In this document: piece by piece, positions 59,254-64,000 of the stretch | Layout: every line of letters begins with the position of its first letter | How positions within the stretch are numbered: position 1 is the first letter of the stretch | Assembly: GCF_016185115.1 (NCBI RefSeq) | Contig: NZ_JACPOF010000029.1 | Span: 312,530 to 376,529 of the forward strand | Length of the DNA: 64,000 nucleotides | From: Polaromonas sp. | GTDB taxonomy: Bacteria; Pseudomonadota; Gammaproteobacteria; Burkholderiales; Burkholderiaceae_C | Reading direction: 5' to 3' | The notes under the pieces: generated by a model | Databases searched by the model: none | Seen by the model: the letters and a program-made list of their open reading frames with translations, nothing else | Told to the model about the DNA's origin: nothing | Made by a program: the position numbers and the translations under genes

Positions 59254-61047
59254 ATGACCGCAACTTCCAAACTCCCCAAGCGCAAATTTGACGTCGTCAT
59301 CGTCGGTGCCGGCGGCTCCGGCATGCGCGCATCCCTGCAGCTGGCGCGTGCCGGCCTCAATGTCGCAGTGCTTTCCAAAGTTTTCCCGACCCGCTCGCAC
59401 ACTGTCGCGGCCCAGGGCGGCATTGGTGCCTCCCTCGGCAACATGAGTGAAGACAACTGGCACTACCATTTCTATGACACCGTCAAGGGTTCCGACTGGC
59501 TCGGCGACCAGGACGCGATCGAATTCATGTGCCGTGAAGCACCCAAGGTCGTCTATGACCTCGAACACATGGGCATGCCGTTTGACCGCAATCCCGATGG
59601 CACGATTTACCAGCGCCCCTTCGGCGGCCACACCGCCAACTACGGTGAAAAGCCTGTTCAGCGCGCCTGCGCGGCGGCCGACCGTACGGGCCACGCCATG
59701 CTGCACACGCTGTACCAGCAGAACGTCAAGGAAAAAACCAGTTTCTTCGTCGAGTGGATGGCACTGGACCTGATTCGTGACGAGGCTGGCGACGTGGTCG
59801 GCGTGACCGCGATTGAAATGGAAACTGGCGACGTTCACATCTTCGAAGCCAAGACCACCATGCTGGCCACCGGCGGCGCAGGCCGCATCTTTGCCGCATC
59901 GACCAATGCCTTCATCAACACCGGCGACGGCCTGGGCATGGCGGCACGTGCCGGTATTCCGCTGGAAGACATGGAGTTCTGGCAGTTCCACCCCACCGGC
60001 GTGGCCGGTGCAGGCGTGCTGCTGACCGAAGGCTGCCGCGGTGAAGGCGCGATTCTTCGCAACAGCGAAGGCGAGCGCTTCATGGAACGTTACGCCCCGA
60101 CGCTGAAAGACCTGGCACCGCGTGATTTCGTGTCGCGCTCCATGGACCAGGAAATCAAGGAAGGCCGTGGCTGCGGCCCCAACAAGGACTACATCCTGCT
60201 GGACATGACCCACCTGGGCGTGGACGCCATCATGAAGCGCCTGCCGTCGGTGTTCGAGATTGGCCACAACTTTGCCAACGTCGACATCACGAAAGAACCG
60301 ATTCCCGTCGTCCCGACCATCCACTACCAGATGGGCGGCATTCCGACCAACATCCATGGCCAGGTCGTCACGCAGGATGCGAACAACCAGAGCCAGGTCG
60401 TCAACGGCCTGTACGCGGTGGGTGAATGCTCATGTGTCAGCGTGCACGGCGCCAATCGCCTGGGCACCAACTCGCTGCTCGACCTGCTGGTCTTCGGCAA
60501 GGCAGCCGGCAATCACATCGTCGAATACGCGAAGACCACCACGCACAAACCCCTGCCTGCAGATGCGGCCGACAAGACCCTGGCCCGTATCGCGCGCCTG
60601 GACAACGCCACAGGCGGCGAATACGCACAGGACGTTGCCAACGACCTGCGCAACGCCATGCAGCAGCACGCCGGTGTGTTCCGCACCCAGGCCATCCTGG
60701 ACGAAGGTGTGGCAAAGATTGCAGCCATGCGCGAGCGCGTGGCCAACATCGGCCTGAAAGACAAGTCAAAAATCTTCAACACCGCACGCATCGAGGCGCT
60801 GGAAGTTGAAAACCTGATCGAAGCGGCGCAGGCGACCATCGTTTCCGCCGCAGCCCGCAAGGAAAGCCGCGGCGCGCACTCGGTCGATGACTACGGCGAT
60901 ACGCCAGAGCATCCAAACGGCCGCAACGACACCGACTGGCACAAACACACGCTCTGGTACAGCGAAGGCAGCCGCCTGGCTTACAAGCCCGTGCAGATGA
61001 AGCCACTCACCGTCGAGTCCGTGCCCCTCAAGACCCGAACGTTCTAA
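59254..61047 (+). CDS. sdhA: succinate dehydrogenase flavoprotein subunit
   Basis: SdhA carries covalent FAD and the succinate site. The 597-residue protein has FDVVIVGAGGSGMRASLQLA and the FAD-linked His in TRSHTVAAQGGIGASL. It also has the capping-domain and active-site segments FHPTGVAGAGVLLTEGCRGEGAIL and LGTNSLLDLLVFGKAAG. It lies 43 bp after sdhD. Confidence 0.98.
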   Translation: MTATSKLPKRKFDVVIVGAGGSGMRASLQLARAGLNVAVLSKVFPTRSHTVAAQGGIGASLGNMSEDNWHYHFYDTVKGSDWLGDQDAIEFMCREAPKVVYDLEHMGMPFDRNPDGTIYQRPFGGHTANYGEKPVQRACAAADRTGHAMLHTLYQQNVKEKTSFFVEWMALDLIRDEAGDVVGVTAIEMETGDVHIFEAKTTMLATGGAGRIFAASTNAFINTGDGLGMAARAGIPLEDMEFWQFHPTGVAGAGVLLTEGCRGEGAILRNSEGERFMERYAPTLKDLAPRDFVSRSMDQEIKEGRGCGPNKDYILLDMTHLGVDAIMKRLPSVFEIGHNFANVDITKEPIPVVPTIHYQMGGIPTNIHGQVVTQDANNQSQVVNGLYAVGECSCVSVHGANRLGTNSLLDLLVFGKAAGNHIVEYAKTTTHKPLPADAADKTLARIARLDNATGGEYAQDVANDLRNAMQQHAGVFRTQAILDEGVAKIAAMRERVANIGLKDKSKIFNTARIEALEVENLIEAAQATIVSAAARKESRGAHSVDDYGDTPEHPNGRNDTDWHKHTLWYSEGSRLAYKPVQMKPLTVESVPLKTRTF

Positions 61048-61106
61048 GCGTCCGTTCAAGAAGCAAAAACAGTCGGCCCCGCGATCCATAAAAATCGAGA
61101 ACCCAC

Positions 61107-61811
61107 ATGACCAAACGTACCTTTCAGATTTACCGCTACGACCCGGATACCGATGCCAAGCCTTACATGCAGACCATCGAGGTCGAGCTGGACGGCCACG
61201 AGCGCATGCTGCTGGACGCGCTGATGAAGCTCAAGGCGCAGGACCCGAGCATCAGCTTTCGCCGTTCATGCCGCGAAGGCGTCTGCGGCTCCGATGCGAT
61301 GAACATCAATGGCAAGAATGGCCTGGCCTGCCTGACCAACATGAACACGCTCAAGGGCACCATCGTGCTCAAGCCGCTGCCCGGCCTGCCCGTGGTGCGC
61401 GACCTGATCGTCGACATGACGCAGTTCTTCAAGCAGTACAACTCGATCAAGCCCTACCTGATCAACGACAACCTGCCGCCCGAGAAAGAGCGCCTGCAAA
61501 GCCCCGAAGAGCGCGACGAGCTCAATGGCCTGTACGAGTGCATCCTGTGCGCCAGCTGCTCGACAAGCTGCCCCAGCTTCTGGTGGAACCCGGACAAGTT
61601 TGTCGGCCCGGCCGGTTTGCTGCAGGCCTACCGCTTCATCGCCGACAGCCGTGACGAAGCCACGGGTGAGCGCCTCGACAACCTCGAAGACCCTTACCGC
61701 CTGTTCCGCTGCCACACCATCATGAACTGCGTCGACGTTTGCCCGAAGGGCCTGAACCCCACAAAAGCAATCGGCAAGATCAAGGAAATGATGGTGTTGC
61801 GGGCCCTGTAA
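61107..61811 (+). CDS. sdhB: succinate dehydrogenase iron-sulfur subunit
   Basis: SdhB relays electrons from FAD to quinone through three clusters. The 234-residue protein shows the [2Fe-2S] site SCREGVCGSDAMNINGKNGLAC, the [4Fe-4S] site CILCASCSTSCPSFWWNP and the C-terminal cluster motif CHTIMNCVDVCPKGLNPTKAIG. The stop is 11 bp before sdhE. Confidence 0.98.
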   Translation: MTKRTFQIYRYDPDTDAKPYMQTIEVELDGHERMLLDALMKLKAQDPSISFRRSCREGVCGSDAMNINGKNGLACLTNMNTLKGTIVLKPLPGLPVVRDLIVDMTQFFKQYNSIKPYLINDNLPPEKERLQSPEERDELNGLYECILCASCSTSCPSFWWNPDKFVGPAGLLQAYRFIADSRDEATGERLDNLEDPYRLFRCHTIMNCVDVCPKGLNPTKAIGKIKEMMVLRAL

Positions 61812-61822
61812 TTACTCGATTC

Positions 61823-62146
61823 ATGCAAGTCATTGACGCCCTCCTCGACGAACGCGCCCTGAGCAAGCTCAGGTGGCGCTGCCGTCGGGGCCTGCTCGAA
61901 AACGACCTCCTCATCGAACGCTTTTTTGCCCGGCACGAAGCCACTTTGACCGTCCGGCAGGCCAAAGGCATGAATGATTTAATGGAGTTGTCCGACAATG
62001 ACCTCCTGGACCTTTTGCTAAAAAGAAAAGAAGCCTCACAGCTCTCAGAGCCTGATTCACAGGCCACTGCATCCACTCCCGAAGCTCTCGAAGTTCTCTA
62101 CCTGTTACGTCCAGCCGCAAGCCCGGCCGTGACTGCCCCTGTTTGA
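61823..62146 (+). CDS. sdhE: succinate dehydrogenase assembly factor SdhE
   Basis: SdhE helps attach FAD to SdhA. The 107-residue protein contains [15 protein letters not shown], the conserved RGxxE region, and a C-terminal extension beyond the usual 85-90 residues. The ATG at 61823 is the only good start after sdhB. The gene is the standard sdhB neighbour in proteobacteria. Confidence 0.9.
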   Translation: MQVIDALLDERALSKLRWRCRRGLLENDLLIERFFARHEATLTVRQAKGMNDLMELSDNDLLDLLLKRKEASQLSEPDSQATASTPEALEVLYLLRPAASPAVTAPV

Positions 62147-62168
62147 CCTGACCAGAAAGAAGCATGAA

Positions 62169-63479
62169 ATGAAGCTAGCTGACAATAAAGCCACCCTGTC
62201 CTTCAGCAACGGCAGCCCGAGCATTGATTTGCCGGTTTACAAGGGCAATGTCGGCCCTGACGTGGTCGACATCCGCAAGCTGTACGCGCAGACCGGCATG
62301 TTCACGTATGACCCGGGCTTCCTGTCCACCGCGTCCTGCCAGTCGGCCATCACCTACATCGACGGCGACAAGGGTGAGCTGCTGTACCGCGGCTACCCCA
62401 TCGAGCAGCTGGCCACCAACTGCGATTACATGGAAACCTGCCACCTGCTGCTGTACGGAGAGCTGCCGAACGCCAAGGGCAAGGCCGACTTCACACGCAC
62501 CGTGACCATGCACACCATGGTCAACGAGCAGATGCAGTTCTTCCTGCGCGGGTTCCGCCGTGATGCGCACCCGATGGCCATCATGACCGGCCTGGTTGGC
62601 GCGCTGTCGGCCTTCTACCACGACAGCACGGACATCAACAATCCCGAGCACCGCGAGATCGCCGCGATCCGCCTGATCGCCAAGATGCCAACGCTGGTCG
62701 CCATGGCATACAAGTACACCGTGGGCCAGCCCTACATGTACCCCAAGAACGACCTGAGCTACGCCGGCAACTTCCTGCACATGATGTTTGCAACTCCGTG
62801 CGAAGACTACAAGGTCAACCCTGTGCTCGAACGTGCGCTGGACCGCATCTTCATCCTGCACGCAGACCACGAACAAAACGCCTCGACCTCTACCGTGCGC
62901 CTGTGCGGTTCGTCCGGCACCAACCCGTTTGCCGCGATTGCAGCCGGTGTGGCCTGCCTCTGGGGTCCCGCACACGGCGGCGCCAACGAAGCAGCCCTGA
63001 ACATGCTGGGCGACATCCAGAAAAACGGCGGCATCGAGAAAATAGGTGACTTCATCAAGCAGGTGAAGGACAAGAACTCCGGCGTCAAGCTGATGGGCTT
63101 TGGCCACCGCGTCTACAAGAACTATGACCCGCGCGCCAAGCTCATGCAGGAAACCTGCAAGGAAGTGCTGAAGGAAATGGGCCTTGAAAACGACCCGCTG
63201 TTCAAGCTGGCCATGGCCCTGGAAAAAATTGCCCTGGAAGACGACTACTTTGTCTCGCGCAAGCTCTACCCCAATGTCGACTTCTACTCTGGCATTGTGC
63301 AAAAAGCCATCGGCATCCCCGTGCCGCTGTTCACCGCCGTCTTCGCGCTGGCCCGTACCGTCGGCTGGATTGCCCAGCTGAACGAAATGATCAGCGACCC
63401 TGAATACAAGATTGGCCGTCCACGCCAGTTGTTCACCGGCTCCGAAACCCGCCAGGTCAAGCCCATCGCCCAGCGCTAG
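62169..63479 (+). CDS. gltA: citrate synthase
   Basis: GltA condenses acetyl-CoA with oxaloacetate. The 436-residue protein is the type II (hexameric) proteobacterial enzyme. Catalytic residues lie in [50 protein letters not shown] and the Asp-bearing [13 protein letters not shown]. It lies 22 bp after sdhE. A terminator follows at 63520. Confidence 0.98.
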   Translation: MKLADNKATLSFSNGSPSIDLPVYKGNVGPDVVDIRKLYAQTGMFTYDPGFLSTASCQSAITYIDGDKGELLYRGYPIEQLATNCDYMETCHLLLYGELPNAKGKADFTRTVTMHTMVNEQMQFFLRGFRRDAHPMAIMTGLVGALSAFYHDSTDINNPEHREIAAIRLIAKMPTLVAMAYKYTVGQPYMYPKNDLSYAGNFLHMMFATPCEDYKVNPVLERALDRIFILHADHEQNASTSTVRLCGSSGTNPFAAIAAGVACLWGPAHGGANEAALNMLGDIQKNGGIEKIGDFIKQVKDKNSGVKLMGFGHRVYKNYDPRAKLMQETCKEVLKEMGLENDPLFKLAMALEKIALEDDYFVSRKLYPNVDFYSGIVQKAIGIPVPLFTAVFALARTVGWIAQLNEMISDPEYKIGRPRQLFTGSETRQVKPIAQR

Positions 63480-63519
63480 GCTGCGTCACAGGCACACAGC
63501 AGCACGAGTTGCCAGCCAG

Positions 63520-63552
63520 GCCCGCCAGATGGCAACGTCGGCGGGCTTTTTT
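63520..63552 (+). terminator. Rho-independent terminator of gltA
   Basis: GCCCGCC (63520-63526) pairs with GGCGGGC (63540-63546) and is followed by TTTTTT, 40 bp after the gltA stop. Confidence 0.9.
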
Positions 63553-63623
63553 ACGCCTGCGTGAAGCTACTTCGCCCCACACTCCTTCAAAAACAAAGTT
63601 TCAGAGCGGCAGTCAGCTTCTGC

Positions 63624-63795
63624 TTACTATCAAATTTATAGCTGCTCACGTACGTATTTATTGGCCTGCAGCCGTTTTTATGCCTCAAAACAGGCCTTTT
63701 TTGATCCAAAAAAGCGGATTTGAAGCATCACCGACAGCTGGAAAGTCAGATTTTTAACGTGTACGGCAAAAAATTAACATCTACGTTAAAAATTG
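63624..63795 (-). repeat. composite intergenic repeat, copy D
   Basis: A 172-bp copy in the minus orientation. The left end CAATTTTTAACG (63795 downward) is followed by two degenerate TTAACGTnnACGTTAA-type sites. The core has AATAAATACGTACGTGAGC, and the right end reads TTTGATAGTAA. It occupies much of the gap after gltA. Confidence 0.83.
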
Positions 63796-64000
63796 GCTGG
63801 CGAACTGAATCGCTCACGGCAAGTCGGCCATCGTGGATTGCGATGACAAACACCATCCGGTCAAGGCAAAATATCACCCATCGTCTCAAAAGGCGATGCT
63901 CAGTGTCTGTTCACACTATTTTCAGGAGATGCGTTGTGAGTCAAAAGGGCTGTGCGCAAGGCGCAAAACGCAGATGGGGTAGACCCCATCAAGGCTTTGC
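63796..64000 (+). other. gene-free gap up to a possible gene start
   Basis: The 521 bp after gltA contain only the terminator, repeat copy D and this final stretch. GTG at 63936 has AGGAG seven bases upstream and opens a frame (MSQKGCAQGAKRRWGRPHQG) to the window edge, which could be the beginning of a gene. With 21 codons visible I cannot name it. Confidence 0.3.

Noticed and set aside
59149..60357. 402-codon frame antisense to sdhA, and a similar 375-codon one antisense to gltA (62175-63302)
   Set aside because: Both lie wholly within essential conserved genes, with no ribosome site and no recognisable domain.

Overview
The window is a 64 kb piece of a GC-rich betaproteobacterial chromosome, most likely Burkholderiales, family Comamonadaceae or a close relative. 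This rests on several signs: Bug-type periplasmic binding proteins, a DUF3579 gene beside argD/argF, aconitase A and B genes near mdh, a GntR regulator and sdhCDAB-sdhE-gltA, and intergenic repeats of a kind I associate with that family. Most of it is housekeeping backbone. I see no rRNA, tRNA, CRISPR array, prophage or intact insertion sequence.

Layout. 1-8.1 kb: dut (cut by the window edge) and coaBC on the minus strand, then pyrG-kdsA-DUF1330-eno-ftsB and a small unknown gene on plus, converging on hslO and a gamma-carbonic-anhydrase-like gene. 8.2-13.5 kb: DUF455 ferritin-like protein, cfa, xerD, a Bug protein and an AEC permease. 13.5-22.8 kb: a solitary Phd antitoxin, queG/tsaE/amiC, two tandem glycine-zipper lipoproteins, dedA-like, mutL, a lipoprotein hydrolase and a Bcr/CflA exporter. 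22.8-29.9 kb: miaA, then a same-strand run of ABC ATPase, FtsX-type permease, two small paralogous proteins of unknown function, a PLP enzyme and an AttH/CrtC-like secreted protein. This run is the best candidate here for an incompletely described system.

30-36 kb: murJ, rpsT, DUF3579, argD-argF (with a duplicated argF tail). 35.4-42.8 kb: a catabolic-looking accessory block with a LysR regulator, two Bug proteins (one with an in-frame amber stop), aldehyde dehydrogenase, RraA, SDR and a FAD monooxygenase. 42.9-63.5 kb: the TCA-cycle region (acnA, acnB, CoA-ester lyase, mdh, GntR, sdhCDAB, sdhE, gltA). It is interrupted by an MmyB-like regulator, a PPOX-fold protein, a visibly more AT-rich higBA-HNH patch, and a DUF2256/FeS-type photolyase pair.

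Regulatory and repeat layer. Four copies (three complete, about 172-185 bp; one partial) of a composite intergenic repeat occur near 13.8, 30.0, 41.5 and 63.7 kb. One copy supplies the stop codon of a gene. A perfect TCTTATATAAGA palindrome lies between the apparent -35 and -10 boxes of the divergent mdh/gntR promoters, and occurs again upstream of the DUF3579 gene and argD. An inverted-repeat element of REP type overlaps the rpsT promoter, and a 74-bp inverted repeat separates the convergent cfa and xerD genes.
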